64,000 bases of DNA, taken from the NCBI RefSeq assembly GCF_040372805.1, contig NZ_BAABWJ010000001.1, positions 1,054,001 to 1,118,000 of the forward strand, read 5' to 3'. Within the stretch, counting starts at the first letter, position 1; each line of letters begins with the position of its first letter. A program made the translations under genes and the position numbers. Shown here in pieces: positions 17,006-25,998 of this stretch. Source of the DNA: Pseudoteredinibacter isoporae_A (GTDB taxonomy: Bacteria; Pseudomonadota; Gammaproteobacteria; Pseudomonadales; Cellvibrionaceae). The notes under the pieces are model-generated. The model made no database searches, was not told the DNA's origin, and was given only the letters and a program-made list of their open reading frames with translations.

Positions 17006-17725
17006 ATGATCTCTTTTGACTCACATGCCGGGGGGCGAATGGCGGCGGAAACTCTGTTGTTGGTGGATGACGACACCCAGCTAACCGGACTGATATCTCA
17101 GTATCTGGCAAACAATGGCTATGTTGTTGAGGTCGAAAACGATGGCAGTCGGGCGATTGAGAGCATAAAACAGCTCCGGCCGGATCTGATCGTGTTGGAC
17201 CTGCTGTTGCCCGGTTCCGATGGTTTAGCAATATGCCAGGCGATTCGTGATGATTTTCCAGGGCCCATTATCATGTTAACGGCATTGGATGACGAGATCG
17301 ACGAAGTGACCGGGTTGGAACTCGGCGCCGACGATTATCTGAGCAAGCCGATTAAGCCACGAGTTCTGTTGGCGCATATCCGTTCCCAGTTGCGGCGTTA
17401 CGGTCGTCAGAAAGACGATGTGGATATGCAGATTTTGGCTGCCGACGGTGAATTAATAGTAGATCAAGGGCGCCGGCAAGCCCGGTATAAAGGCAATATT
17501 CTGGATCTAAGCAGCGCTGAGTTTGACTTGCTCTGGTTGTTGGCTGAGAACAAAGGTCGGGCCATGAGTCGTGAAAGCTTGTATCAGTCAATATTTCGCC
17601 TGGAATATGACGGCCTGGACCGCTCTATTGATTTACGCATTTCGAGAATTCGAAAAAAGATGGCAGCGTATTCAGCCAGCCTTATTGTCACCGTCAGAAA
17701 CAGCGGTTATCAGTTGATAGAATGA
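17006..17725 (+). CDS. OmpR/PhoB-family response regulator
   Basis: Receiver domain (LLLVDDDTQL acidic pocket, phospho-acceptor Asp65 in IVLDLLLPGSDG, MLTALDD, YLSKPIKPRVLLA) followed by a winged-helix DNA-binding domain (LSSAEFDLLWLLAENKGRAM, RSIDLRISRIRKKM, VRNSGYQLIE). 239 aa. Start at 17006 has GAGGT close upstream; an in-frame ATG at 17039 behind a G-rich stretch would give 228 aa beginning MAAETLLLVDDD and is an equally good start. It overlaps the kinase gene by ATGA. Resembles the RstA group by domain order, but the target is unknown. Confidence 0.92.
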   Translation: MISFDSHAGGRMAAETLLLVDDDTQLTGLISQYLANNGYVVEVENDGSRAIESIKQLRPDLIVLDLLLPGSDGLAICQAIRDDFPGPIIMLTALDDEIDEVTGLELGADDYLSKPIKPRVLLAHIRSQLRRYGRQKDDVDMQILAADGELIVDQGRRQARYKGNILDLSSAEFDLLWLLAENKGRAMSRESLYQSIFRLEYDGLDRSIDLRISRIRKKMAAYSASLIVTVRNSGYQLIE

Positions 17726-18981
17726 TGATTAAGCGTAGCGTTCAATATCTTCTGTTGGCTTTGCCGTTAAATGCCGTGTACTTGTTGATTCATGTTTCTC
17801 TGACCGAGAATATCATTGCCGAATATCAATTCAGAAAAACTGAACAGCATGATGATGCTTTCCTTAAACAATTCGAACAACTGCATCAGGAATATGTAAA
17901 CAGCGGTGGCACGCTGACCGAAGCCATAGAGAATAAGATTGACGCGTTCTATGGTGTGAATGTTGATTTGTTCGCTATGGAGGGTTTCCTCAGTGACCTA
18001 CCCGATTTAGCGCCAACGGAATACCGTGCCGACGAGGATGGTGTGCTCTACTGGCGAGTCGAGTCCGATACCATGGCCATGATACACATGGGCAATTTGC
18101 CATGGGTACTGATGTTCTTGAATGAGCTGATTTTGGCTGGTGTATTATTTCTCATCAACGCATCTATTTTGCTGCTGGCGCACTACCGATATGAAAGTAA
18201 GCATCTTAACCTGGTGGAACGCTATGCTTCCGATCGAGGGAATTCAGCGGTAAGTTTACAAGATGTTATCCAGGCATTGATCGACGATGAAAAAAACCGT
18301 TCCGCACTGATTGATGAGCAGATCCAAAACCATAAAGATTTATTGCACGGTGTGGCCCATGAATTCAGAAGCCCTCTGGCACGAATGGAGTTTGCGCTGG
18401 AAATGCTGAGCCAGGACACCCCTGAACAAAATCAACTGAAGCAAACGCTGGAACAGAACATCAATGAGCTGAACGATTTGATCGCAGAGTTATTGAGCTT
18501 TTCCAGATTGGCGCATCGGGGCAGTTATGAGTGCAAAGACAGCGTCGAGATGGCTGCCCTGGTTGATCGGGTGAAAGAAAACTTAAAAACCATTTACCCC
18601 AAGCTGATTTTTGTTAATGAGCTTGATCATTCCCTTCGCATATTGGCGAATGAACGATTGATTGAACGAGCAGTGATCAATGTACTGCGCAATGCCGGGC
18701 GTTACGCCAGATCAGAGTGTCGAGTGAGTTGCGACCATGATCGCCGGGGTTTTACCTTGATTATCGAGGATGATGGTCCAGGAATTCCCCCGGGGAAACG
18801 TGAGCGAGTGTTTGAACCTTTTACTCGATTGGACCCCAGCCGCTCGCGAGATTCCGGTGGCAGTGGTCTCGGATTGGCCATCGTAAAATCCATTGCTGAG
18901 TTGCATGGTGGGCATGTCAACATTGGAGAGAGTGATCTTGGTGGCGTGAAACTGATCATGTTTCTGCCGGCCCATGACTAA
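17722..18981 (+). CDS. Sensor histidine kinase
   Basis: 419 aa. TM1 about residues 8-28, a periplasmic region about 30-125, TM2 about 128-153, then a cytoplasmic part: H-box GVAHEFRSPLARMEFALEML with phospho-His213, N-box (ERAVINVLRNAGRYA), G1 (IEDDGPGIP) and G2 (DSGGSGLGLAIV). A HAMP domain is weak at best. The start ATG overlaps the regulator stop (ATGA), so the pair is translationally coupled. The periplasmic domain probably reads a signal related to the small exported protein or the protease upstream, but nothing in the sequence names it. Convergent with fdsD; the two genes overlap by 4 bp at their stops. Confidence 0.93.
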   Translation: MMIKRSVQYLLLALPLNAVYLLIHVSLTENIIAEYQFRKTEQHDDAFLKQFEQLHQEYVNSGGTLTEAIENKIDAFYGVNVDLFAMEGFLSDLPDLAPTEYRADEDGVLYWRVESDTMAMIHMGNLPWVLMFLNELILAGVLFLINASILLLAHYRYESKHLNLVERYASDRGNSAVSLQDVIQALIDDEKNRSALIDEQIQNHKDLLHGVAHEFRSPLARMEFALEMLSQDTPEQNQLKQTLEQNINELNDLIAELLSFSRLAHRGSYECKDSVEMAALVDRVKENLKTIYPKLIFVNELDHSLRILANERLIERAVINVLRNAGRYARSECRVSCDHDRRGFTLIIEDDGPGIPPGKRERVFEPFTRLDPSRSRDSGGSGLGLAIVKSIAELHGGHVNIGESDLGGVKLIMFLPAHD

Positions 18982-19193
18982 GGTTTGGGTTGAAGTTCGC
19001 GAATTGTCATATCCAAAACCTCCGAAGAACGGTTTGGGTTTTCCATCAGGGCATGGACTAATTCATTTCTCATTTGCGGTGCCCAAAATTTTTTTAAGTG
19101 CAGTGTAAGAGCATTTGCGGCGTCTTGGGTATTGGCTATCGCCTGATTGGCAATAATCTGCTCGGCCATACTGACCAGGCTCTGGCTATTCAT
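18978..19193 (-). CDS. fdsD: Formate dehydrogenase delta subunit
   Basis: 71 aa, matching the small FdsD subunit: SLVSMAEQIIANQAIANTQD, then LHLKKFWAPQMRNELVHAL, the typical FdsD helical signature. FdsD is needed for assembly or cofactor insertion of the soluble NAD-dependent molybdenum formate dehydrogenase. Start at 19193 has AGGA upstream; a longer in-frame start at 19241 would lie inside fdhD and is unlikely. It overlaps the fdhD end by 8 bp, in the order fdsG-B-A-fdhD-D as in Rhodobacter and Cupriavidus. Confidence 0.88.
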   Translation of the reverse strand: MNSQSLVSMAEQIIANQAIANTQDAANALTLHLKKFWAPQMRNELVHALMENPNRSSEVLDMTIRELQPKP

Positions 19194-19962
19194 GGTGAAA
19201 TCCTGAGTACATTCGGTGTTTGTCAGCACGAGCAAAACCAATCAGGTTTAAGCCGTGTGCTTTGGCGGTTGAAATCGCCAAACTGGTCGCAGCCGATAGG
19301 CAAACCAAGCTTGGGACGCCCTGGCTGATGGTTTTGCTGACCATCTCGTAACTGGCTCGACTGGAAGCGATATAAAAATTCGCGGCTGCAGTTTCGCGGG
19401 CCTGGGCACCAATGAGTTTATCCAGCGCATTGTGTCGCCCGACATCTTCACGCAGTTGCAATATGGTCCCATCCTCCTGGCAGGCAGCGGCACAATGTGT
19501 CGCCCCGGTTTTTTGTCGGATAGTTTGAAAACTATTCAGTTGGCTAATGGCTTCTCGAATTGCCGTCATGCCGGGTGCGGGTTGCGGTTGAATCGCTACC
19601 GAAGGACGCGGAAGGTTTTCCAAAGCATCCAGACCACAAAGGCCGCAGCCACTGGGCCCCATCAAAAAACGACGTCTTTGTTTCAGTTTTATCATTGCTG
19701 AGCTGGCGATGTCGATGGCAACTTCCCACCCCAAATCCTGCGATTGAATGTCACAGCCATAAAATTCGCCGGGGCGTTCAATAATGCCTTCACTCAAGCT
19801 AAAACCAAGTGCCAGTTCGTCGAGTTGACAGGGGCTGGCCATAAGAACAGCATGGGAAATACCGTTGTAAACCAATGCAACGGGAGATTCCTGTGCAACA
19901 GCTTCTTCTTGCCTTTCATTCAAAGGCTGAAGCTGTGATGGGTTGATTTCAATCCCGTCCAT
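19186..19962 (-). CDS. fdhD: Formate dehydrogenase accessory sulfurtransferase FdhD/FdsC
   Basis: Transfers sulfur from a cysteine desulfurase to the molybdenum cofactor and delivers it to formate dehydrogenase. 258 aa with family motifs FSLSEGIIE, the Cys pair in GPSGCGLCG, HCAAACQEDG, EDVGRHNALDKLIG and SRASYEMVSK. Start overlaps the end of fdsA by 14 bp. Its place between fdsA and fdsD corresponds to fdsC of Rhodobacter capsulatus. Assignment is firm. Confidence 0.95.
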   Translation of the reverse strand: MDGIEINPSQLQPLNERQEEAVAQESPVALVYNGISHAVLMASPCQLDELALGFSLSEGIIERPGEFYGCDIQSQDLGWEVAIDIASSAMIKLKQRRRFLMGPSGCGLCGLDALENLPRPSVAIQPQPAPGMTAIREAISQLNSFQTIRQKTGATHCAAACQEDGTILQLREDVGRHNALDKLIGAQARETAAANFYIASSRASYEMVSKTISQGVPSLVCLSAATSLAISTAKAHGLNLIGFARADKHRMYSGFHHE

Positions 19963-22807
19963 TGGGGATCTCTATTTGTTCATTGGGCTGAACCGATATC
20001 TGCCGTGCATTGCGCAAATCTGATTGCCATTGGGTTTCGTTCATGCATTTTTCAACTTGAACCGCCGTGACTTTGTACTCAGGGCAGTTGGTTGCCCAGT
20101 CAGAATTTTCAGTGGTTACCACATTGGCACCACTGAGTGGATGGTGGAAGGTGGTGTACACGACACCGGCTTGCATGCGCTCCGATATATGGGCCAGCAA
20201 ACTGGTTTCGCCGACCCGGCTTTTAATCATCAAGCGATCACCATGGTGAATGCCACGTTGTTCGGCATCAAAAGGGTGTATTTCCAAAACGTCTTCGGTA
20301 TGCCAAGTTTGATTGGGTGTACGTCGGGTTTGGGCGCCAACATTGTACTGACTGAGTACACGCCCAGTTGTCAGCAGTAGGGGAAAGCGCCGATTGACCT
20401 TTTCTTCTGTCGGAATAAATTCCGTAATCGCAAAACGAGCTTGTCCGATCGGAAAGCTGTCGCGGTGCATGATGGCCATGCCTTCTGGGTTCTGTTCGTT
20501 GCATGGCCATTGAATGCTGCCTTTCTCATCCAACAGCTCATAGTCGACTCCGGCAAAACTTGGGGTCAAGCTGGCTATTTCATCCATAATTTCACGGGGG
20601 TGAGAATATGTCATCGGGTAGCCCAACGCTTCACTGAGGGCCATGGTGGTTTGCCAGTCTGCTTTTCCTGCCAGAGGCTCAATCGCTTTTCGAACGCGGT
20701 TGATCCTTCGTTCGGCGTTGGTGAAGGTGCCGTCCTTTTCGAGAAAGGAACTGCCGGGCAACACCACGTGGGCAAAGCGTGAGGTTTCGTTCAGAAAAAT
20801 ATCCTGAACAATCAAGCAGTCCAATTCACGCAAGGCGGCTTCGACATGTTGTGTATTGGGATCAGATTGGGCTATGTCCTCGCCCTGGCAATACAAACCT
20901 TTAAACTGTCCGGCGATGGCTGCATCAAACATATTGGGGATTCGAAAACCGGGCTCGGGATCCAGTGCTCGTCCCCAGGCTGCCTCAAACTTTTCCTGTA
21001 CGGCTTTGTCGCTGACGTGCTGATAGCCCGGATATTCATGGGGAAAGGAGCCCATATCACAGGAACCCTGAACATTGTTTTGCCCACGCAAAGGATTGAT
21101 TCCCACACCCTCCCGACCGATGTTTCCTGTGGCCAGGGCGAGATTGGCAATGCCCATCACCATGCTGGATCCTTGGCTGTGTTCCGTTACCCCAAGACCG
21201 TAATAAATAGCGGCATTTTTGGCGGTCGCATAACGTCGCGCAGCCAATCGAATCTCATCAGCATCGACACCAATATAGTGGGCCATGTTTTCTGGAGCGT
21301 GTCGACTGTCCGCAATAAATGCGCGCCATTGTTGGTAGCTGTCGCTGTGACAACGTTCGGCAATAAAATGTTGGTCTTCCAGGCCTTCGGTGATCACGGT
21401 ATGGGCCATGGCATTAATCAGGGCGACATTGCTCCCGGGGAGCAAAGGTAAATGCTGTGGCGCTTTACTGTGAACCGTATTCAGAAGATCAATGCGCCTT
21501 GGGTCGGCCACAATCAGCTCAGCACCTTGGCGGAGACGTTTTCTCAGAAGTGAACCAAAGACCGGGTGGGCATCTGTGGGATTGGCGCCGATGACTAAAA
21601 TTAAATCCGATGCTAAGACGGAGTCGAAGGTCTGGGTGCCGGCGGATTCTCCCAGTGTTGCTTTTAAACCGTAACCCGTGGGTGAATGGCAGACCCGTGC
21701 GCAGGTATCAGTATTGTTATTGCCAAATGCAGCGCGAACCAATTTTTGAACCAAATACGTTTCTTCGTTGGTGCAACGTGATGAGGTGATTGCTCCAATG
21801 GAATGGCGACCGTATTTCTTCTGCACGGCTTTTAGTTTTCCCGCAGCGAATTGAATGGCCTCTTCCCAACTGACTTCACGCCAGGCCTCGTCAATAGAAT
21901 CACGAATCAGTGGGCTTCGAATGCGATCAGGATGGTTTACATAGGCAAAAGCGAAACGACCTTTGACACATGCATGGCCATGATTAGACTGACTGTTTTT
22001 ATCCGGACGCATACGCAAGGGTTGCTCACCTTGAAGGTCGACTTCAAAACCGCACCCTACGCCGCAGTAGGCGCAGGTGGTTTTTACGGTGCGAGTGGCA
22101 TTACGCCCTTCGGCATAAGGCTTTTCCATCAGGCTGGCGGTTGGACAAGCTTGTACGCAAGCACCACAAGAAACACAATCAGACGCCAAAATATTGTCCG
22201 CAGCAGCGCTTATTTGAGAATCAAAGCCTCGACCTTCCAATGTTAATGCGAAGGTTCCCTGGGTTTCCTCGCAAGCTCGCACGCAACGACTGCAGACAAT
22301 GCATTTGCTGGGTTCAAAATCAAAGTAGGGATTGCTCTGGTCCTTTTCCAGAGACAGGTGGTTTTCCCCTTCGAAGCCATAGCGAACTTCACGCAGGCCA
22401 ACTGCGGCGGCGGTATCCTGAAGCTCGCATTCTCCATTGGCGCTGCAGCTCAGGCAATCCAGCGGATGGTCGGAAATATACAACTCCATGATATTGCGTC
22501 GAAGTTTTTGCAACTTTTCGCTTTGGGTGTGCACGACCATACCCTCGCGAACCGGTGTGGTGCAGGCGGCGGGCGTGCCGCGGGCGCCTTCAATTTCGAC
22601 AGCGCAAATACGACAGCTGCCATAGGCCTCTAAGCTGTCGGTGGCGCAGAGTTTGGGAATGTAAATGGCATTTTCCAACGCCGCTCGCATGACCGAACTG
22701 CCATCCGCTACCTCCAGAGGTTGGCCGTCGATGACCACCGTGACGGTTTTTTCTGTCGTGGCGGAGGGGGTCCCCAAATCAATATTCGGATCAAAGAAAT
22801 TAATCAT
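19949..22807 (-). CDS. fdsA: NAD-dependent formate dehydrogenase alpha subunit (Mo, Fe-S)
   Basis: Catalytic subunit oxidising formate to CO2. 952 aa from ATG 22807. Order of domains: NuoG-like [2Fe-2S] domain (LCATDSLEAYGSCRICAVEI), His-Cys cluster region (DHPLDCLSCSANGECELQD), two [4Fe-4S] ferredoxin motifs (CIVCSRCVRAC, CVSCGACVQAC), another cluster (CAYCGVGC), then the bis-MGD oxidoreductase domain with active-site Cys in ARVCHSPTGYGLK and C-terminal molydopterin-binding domain (TGRVLSQYN, GAQTRR). Active residue is Cys, not selenocysteine (no in-frame TGA). Start at 22807 overlaps the fdsB stop; an in-frame ATG at 22855 is internal to fdsB. Confidence 0.95.
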   Translation of the reverse strand: MINFFDPNIDLGTPSATTEKTVTVVIDGQPLEVADGSSVMRAALENAIYIPKLCATDSLEAYGSCRICAVEIEGARGTPAACTTPVREGMVVHTQSEKLQKLRRNIMELYISDHPLDCLSCSANGECELQDTAAAVGLREVRYGFEGENHLSLEKDQSNPYFDFEPSKCIVCSRCVRACEETQGTFALTLEGRGFDSQISAAADNILASDCVSCGACVQACPTASLMEKPYAEGRNATRTVKTTCAYCGVGCGFEVDLQGEQPLRMRPDKNSQSNHGHACVKGRFAFAYVNHPDRIRSPLIRDSIDEAWREVSWEEAIQFAAGKLKAVQKKYGRHSIGAITSSRCTNEETYLVQKLVRAAFGNNNTDTCARVCHSPTGYGLKATLGESAGTQTFDSVLASDLILVIGANPTDAHPVFGSLLRKRLRQGAELIVADPRRIDLLNTVHSKAPQHLPLLPGSNVALINAMAHTVITEGLEDQHFIAERCHSDSYQQWRAFIADSRHAPENMAHYIGVDADEIRLAARRYATAKNAAIYYGLGVTEHSQGSSMVMGIANLALATGNIGREGVGINPLRGQNNVQGSCDMGSFPHEYPGYQHVSDKAVQEKFEAAWGRALDPEPGFRIPNMFDAAIAGQFKGLYCQGEDIAQSDPNTQHVEAALRELDCLIVQDIFLNETSRFAHVVLPGSSFLEKDGTFTNAERRINRVRKAIEPLAGKADWQTTMALSEALGYPMTYSHPREIMDEIASLTPSFAGVDYELLDEKGSIQWPCNEQNPEGMAIMHRDSFPIGQARFAITEFIPTEEKVNRRFPLLLTTGRVLSQYNVGAQTRRTPNQTWHTEDVLEIHPFDAEQRGIHHGDRLMIKSRVGETSLLAHISERMQAGVVYTTFHHPLSGANVVTTENSDWATNCPEYKVTAVQVEKCMNETQWQSDLRNARQISVQPNEQIEIPNGRD

Positions 22808-24338
22808 GTGGCTTTGCTTCCGAGTGAAAGTCTTCAGGAAAGTGTTTTTTTGCACTGCGAACAGGAATGACGGTCATGCTGCCCATTGCGCAAAGAGAGC
22901 CCAGTTCCATGGTGTCACAAAGATCGTCCAGCAAGGTCAGGTGTTGTTCGGAAGATTGTCTGGCGATAATGCGATCCATTACTTCAACACCGCGTGTTGA
23001 GCCGATGCGACAAGGCGTGCATTTTCCACAGGACTCAGCGGCGCAGAATTCCATTGCAAAGCGTGCTTGCTGGGACAGGTCCACTTCATCGTTAAACAAC
23101 ACGATTCCGCCGTGACCGATACCGGCGCCGATTTCGGCGAAGGCTTCATAATCCAACTGAGTATCCCAGAGCGATTCTGGCAAATAGGCACCGAGCGGTC
23201 CGCCAATCTGAATGGCACGAGCCTCGCCATGTCGGCAGCCTCCTGCAAGATCAAATACTAACTCTCGTAAACTGAGTCCAAAGGCGAATTCATACAGGCC
23301 ACCACGTTGTATATTGCCTGCTAGCTGAAAAGCGAGGCTCCCCCTTGAGCGGCCTAAACCAAAAGATTCATAGTGTTCACCGCCTTCGACGAGGATAAAG
23401 GGAACGCTGGCCAGAGTAATCACATTATTTACAATCGTAGGCTGTTCCAGTAAACCGCAGATGGCGGGGATTGGAGGTTTGGCCGACACCATGCCCCGTT
23501 TGCCTTCCAGGCTGCGTAATAATGACGTTTCTTCTCCGCAAATATACGCTTCAGCTCCGATACGAAGTTCAAGGTGGAAGCGCTGATCACTCCCGGCAAT
23601 ACGATTCCCGAGCAATCCTTTGTTGTAGGCGATATCAATGGCTTTCTGCAGTTGCGTGGCCGCGCGAGGGTATTCCGATCTCAAGTAAATAAAGCCCGTA
23701 TCAGCCCCCACGGCCAAACCGGCGATAATCATGCCTTCGATCAGACAAAAGGGATCGCCCTCCATCATGAGGCGGTCAGCGAAGGTACCCGAGTCACCCT
23801 CGTCAGCATTACAAACAATGTATTTTTGTGGAGCTTCCGTCGACAAAACGGTTTGCCATTTGATTCCGGTCGGAAAGGCCGCCCCGCCGCGGCCACGTAA
23901 ACCTGAGGTTTGAACTTCGTCGACAATTTCTTGTGCCGATAGGCTCAGGGCTTTGTGTAAGCCGTCGAAGCCGCCGTGGGCAATATAATCATCGATATCT
24001 AAAGGGTCGATGATGCCCAGACGAGCAAAGCTCAAGCGTTGCTGACATTTCAGTTGTGGTATGTCTTCGGTGAGCCCCAGGCACAGGGGATGTTCGCCAG
24101 CGTTTCGAAGCGCCTGAATGAACGTGTCATCGATGTCCCCAGGTCGAATTGGACCATAGGCGATTCGCCCCTGATCACTGTCGATTTCAACTAAGGGTTC
24201 CAACCAAAATAAGCCCCTCGAGCCATTGCGGACAAAGGTAAAGTCAGTGCCCAATGTTGAGCGGAGTGTTGTCGCGACGTCATTGGCGCCCAATGCGATG
24301 GCGCAGCTGTCAGCGGGTATGTAGATTTTTCGGGTCAT
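22800..24338 (-). CDS. fdsB: Formate dehydrogenase beta subunit (FMN, NAD-binding; NuoF-like)
   Basis: Diaphorase subunit passing electrons to NAD+. 512 aa with an N-terminal thioredoxin-like ferredoxin domain (about 1-125), then NuoF-like FMN/NADH domain (SGLRGRGGAAFPTGIKW, CNADEGDSGTFADR, GAEAYICGEETSLLRSLEG) and a C-terminal [4Fe-4S] site (ESCGKCTPCRIGSTRG). Overlaps fdsG by 4 bp and fdsA by 8 bp, so the operon is tightly coupled. Firm assignment. Confidence 0.95.
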   Translation of the reverse strand: MTRKIYIPADSCAIALGANDVATTLRSTLGTDFTFVRNGSRGLFWLEPLVEIDSDQGRIAYGPIRPGDIDDTFIQALRNAGEHPLCLGLTEDIPQLKCQQRLSFARLGIIDPLDIDDYIAHGGFDGLHKALSLSAQEIVDEVQTSGLRGRGGAAFPTGIKWQTVLSTEAPQKYIVCNADEGDSGTFADRLMMEGDPFCLIEGMIIAGLAVGADTGFIYLRSEYPRAATQLQKAIDIAYNKGLLGNRIAGSDQRFHLELRIGAEAYICGEETSLLRSLEGKRGMVSAKPPIPAICGLLEQPTIVNNVITLASVPFILVEGGEHYESFGLGRSRGSLAFQLAGNIQRGGLYEFAFGLSLRELVFDLAGGCRHGEARAIQIGGPLGAYLPESLWDTQLDYEAFAEIGAGIGHGGIVLFNDEVDLSQQARFAMEFCAAESCGKCTPCRIGSTRGVEVMDRIIARQSSEQHLTLLDDLCDTMELGSLCAMGSMTVIPVRSAKKHFPEDFHSEAKPHD

Positions 24339-24814
24339 GAGCTCAGCTCCCGAATAATGGTTTTCATTTTGTCCTGATCGACCTGCACGAAGAGCTCATC
24401 GTCAACGCGCACAGCGGGGCCGTGGCTGCACAAGCCAAGACAGTAGACGCTGTCCAAACTGATCAGGCCGTCGGTGCTGGATTCGCCGAAGTCCAATTGC
24501 AGATAGTCCTTGCTGAATTGTTCCAGGGATCGACAGCCATTAGCCTGACAGGCTTCAGCGCGGCAGATTTGCACACGGTGTTTGCCTTGAGGTTGACGTT
24601 TGAACTGATGGTAAAAACTGATTACGCCGTCCACTTCGGCGGTGGACAGGCGAAAGATCGGAGCGACAGTGACGGCGCATATCTCAGGAATAAATCCGTA
24701 TTGCTTTTGCACCGCATGCAACAAGGGCAGTAATCCCCCCAGTTGATCCCGGTGGGCCAGGGCCAGTTCGGCCAAGGCATGTTTCAGGTCATCGTCAGAC
24801 ATAATTCGCGGCAT
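24335..24814 (-). CDS. fdsG: Formate dehydrogenase gamma subunit ([2Fe-2S], NuoE-like)
   Basis: 159 aa from ATG 24814 (MPRIMSDDD). NuoE-type thioredoxin-like [2Fe-2S] protein: helical N-terminus (LLPLLHAVQKQYGFIP), AEVDGVISFYHQF, and the four Cys ligands in ICRAEACQANG and VYCLGLCSHGPAV. First gene of the formate dehydrogenase operon. A 39-residue in-frame extension to 24931 would cross the intergenic palindrome and the divergent gene's start, so it is rejected; ATG at 24802 is another possible start. Confidence 0.93.
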   Translation of the reverse strand: MPRIMSDDDLKHALAELALAHRDQLGGLLPLLHAVQKQYGFIPEICAVTVAPIFRLSTAEVDGVISFYHQFKRQPQGKHRVQICRAEACQANGCRSLEQFSKDYLQLDFGESSTDGLISLDSVYCLGLCSHGPAVRVDDELFVQVDQDKMKTIIRELSS

Positions 24815-24837
24815 GTTCTGTTTAAGGTGAGCACTTG

Positions 24838-24861
24838 ATATATGTAAAAAAATGCATATAT
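24838..24861. promoter_or_regulatory. Inverted repeat ATATATG-N10-CATATAT, candidate operator
   Basis: Perfect 7-bp arms (24838-24844 and 24855-24861) separated by 10 bases, in the divergent region between fdsG and the ModE-like regulator gene. The TATAT-spacer-ATATA layout recalls ModE boxes, and the adjacent regulator has a ModE-like HTH, so it is a likely binding site for that protein (inference). Confidence 0.55.
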
Positions 24862-24915
24862 TTGATCTATTATCGAGCAGTATTAACATTAACACTCTAT
24901 TTTTTGAGTGAAAAT

Positions 24916-25983
24916 ATGAACAAAAATACATATGAAAAGTTTGGCATTGAGGCGCGCTGGGTATTCACCGACGAATCCGGTCAGCAACTCAGCGCCAATA
25001 TGTTTGAGCTGTTGAAAGCCATCGACAGTATGGGCAAGCTCACCGCTGCTGCTCAGCACTGTGGCTTATCCTATCGCCACGCCTGGAATCAATTGCAGCA
25101 CTGGGAAGCGTTCTTTGGCGTCGCTCTTGTGCATTTACAAAAAGGTCGAGGGGCACAATTGAGCTCCTTCGGTGAGAAGTTGCTGTGGGCACAAAAGCGC
25201 ATTGATGCCAAACTGGAACCCGAGTTGGAGAACATTACTTCAGAGATCAATCTGCACATAAGGGCACTCAATCCCGATAGCGCCGCACCTTTGAAGATCA
25301 ACGCCAGCCACGGCTATGCCGTGGCCTTGTTAACGGAACACATTGAATCGCCTTCTCTGAAACTGACGTTTACCAGCGCCGAAGATGCCTTGCGTTCTTT
25401 ATCAGCAGGTGAATGCGACTTGGCCGGTTTTCATGTGCCGGAGAGTGACAGCGACTTACAACGCATCGATGCTTTTGATCGTTATCTGAGCGATCGAAAT
25501 TTCGGCTTGATTCGATTTATTCAGCGCCGTCAGGGCTTAATGGTGACAACCGACAATCCACTGGGTATTCGTCAGATCAGTGATCTGGCACGAGAGAATG
25601 TTCGCTTTGTAAATCGACAGCAAAGTTCGGGTACGCGTTTTCTGTTTGATCAGTTTCTTGAACGAGCGGGCATTAAAACCGAGCATATCAATGGTTACAC
25701 CAGTGAAGAGTTCACTCATTCCGCTGTCGCGGCGCATATCGCGGCGGGGATGGCGGATGTAGGGTTTGGGGTGGAACAGGCTGCCCGGCAGTTCGGGCTG
25801 GATTTTTTGCCGTTGTGCAAAGAACAGTATTTATTTGCGTACCACAAAGAACGTATCGTCTCACAACGACTGGAATCTTTTATTCGGCAGTTACAATCGG
25901 CGAAGATTCAAAAGGCCATTAAAGCTCTGTCCGGGTATCAGCCTTTGCATTGTGGTGAGCGGGCTGAGTGCTCTGAATTGTGA
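24916..25983 (+). CDS. ModE-like HTH regulator with PBP-like ligand domain
   Basis: 355 aa. N-terminal winged helix like ModE/LysR (NMFELLKAIDSMGKLTAAAQ, GLSYRHAWNQLQHWEAFFG, LQKGRGAQLSSFGEKLL), then a substrate-binding-protein-like domain of the PF12727 type (NASHGYAVALLTEHIESPSL, ECDLAGFHVPE, FVNRQQSSGTRFLFDQFLER, VAAHIAAGMADVGFGVE). Such proteins respond to molybdate or to an oxyanion/organic ligand and are often beside Mo-enzymes. It is divergent from the fds operon and likely controls it; formate or molybdate are candidate ligands (inference). Start ATG 24916 chosen over in-frame 24835, which lies before the palindrome. Confidence 0.87.
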   Translation: MNKNTYEKFGIEARWVFTDESGQQLSANMFELLKAIDSMGKLTAAAQHCGLSYRHAWNQLQHWEAFFGVALVHLQKGRGAQLSSFGEKLLWAQKRIDAKLEPELENITSEINLHIRALNPDSAAPLKINASHGYAVALLTEHIESPSLKLTFTSAEDALRSLSAGECDLAGFHVPESDSDLQRIDAFDRYLSDRNFGLIRFIQRRQGLMVTTDNPLGIRQISDLARENVRFVNRQQSSGTRFLFDQFLERAGIKTEHINGYTSEEFTHSAVAAHIAAGMADVGFGVEQAARQFGLDFLPLCKEQYLFAYHKERIVSQRLESFIRQLQSAKIQKAIKALSGYQPLHCGERAECSEL

Positions 25984-25998
25984 GCATCGTGCCATCCA

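Noticed and set aside
20846..21451. 201-codon plus-strand frame within fdsA
   Set aside because: Antisense to a well-conserved molybdopterin domain and without recognisable domains or ribosome site.
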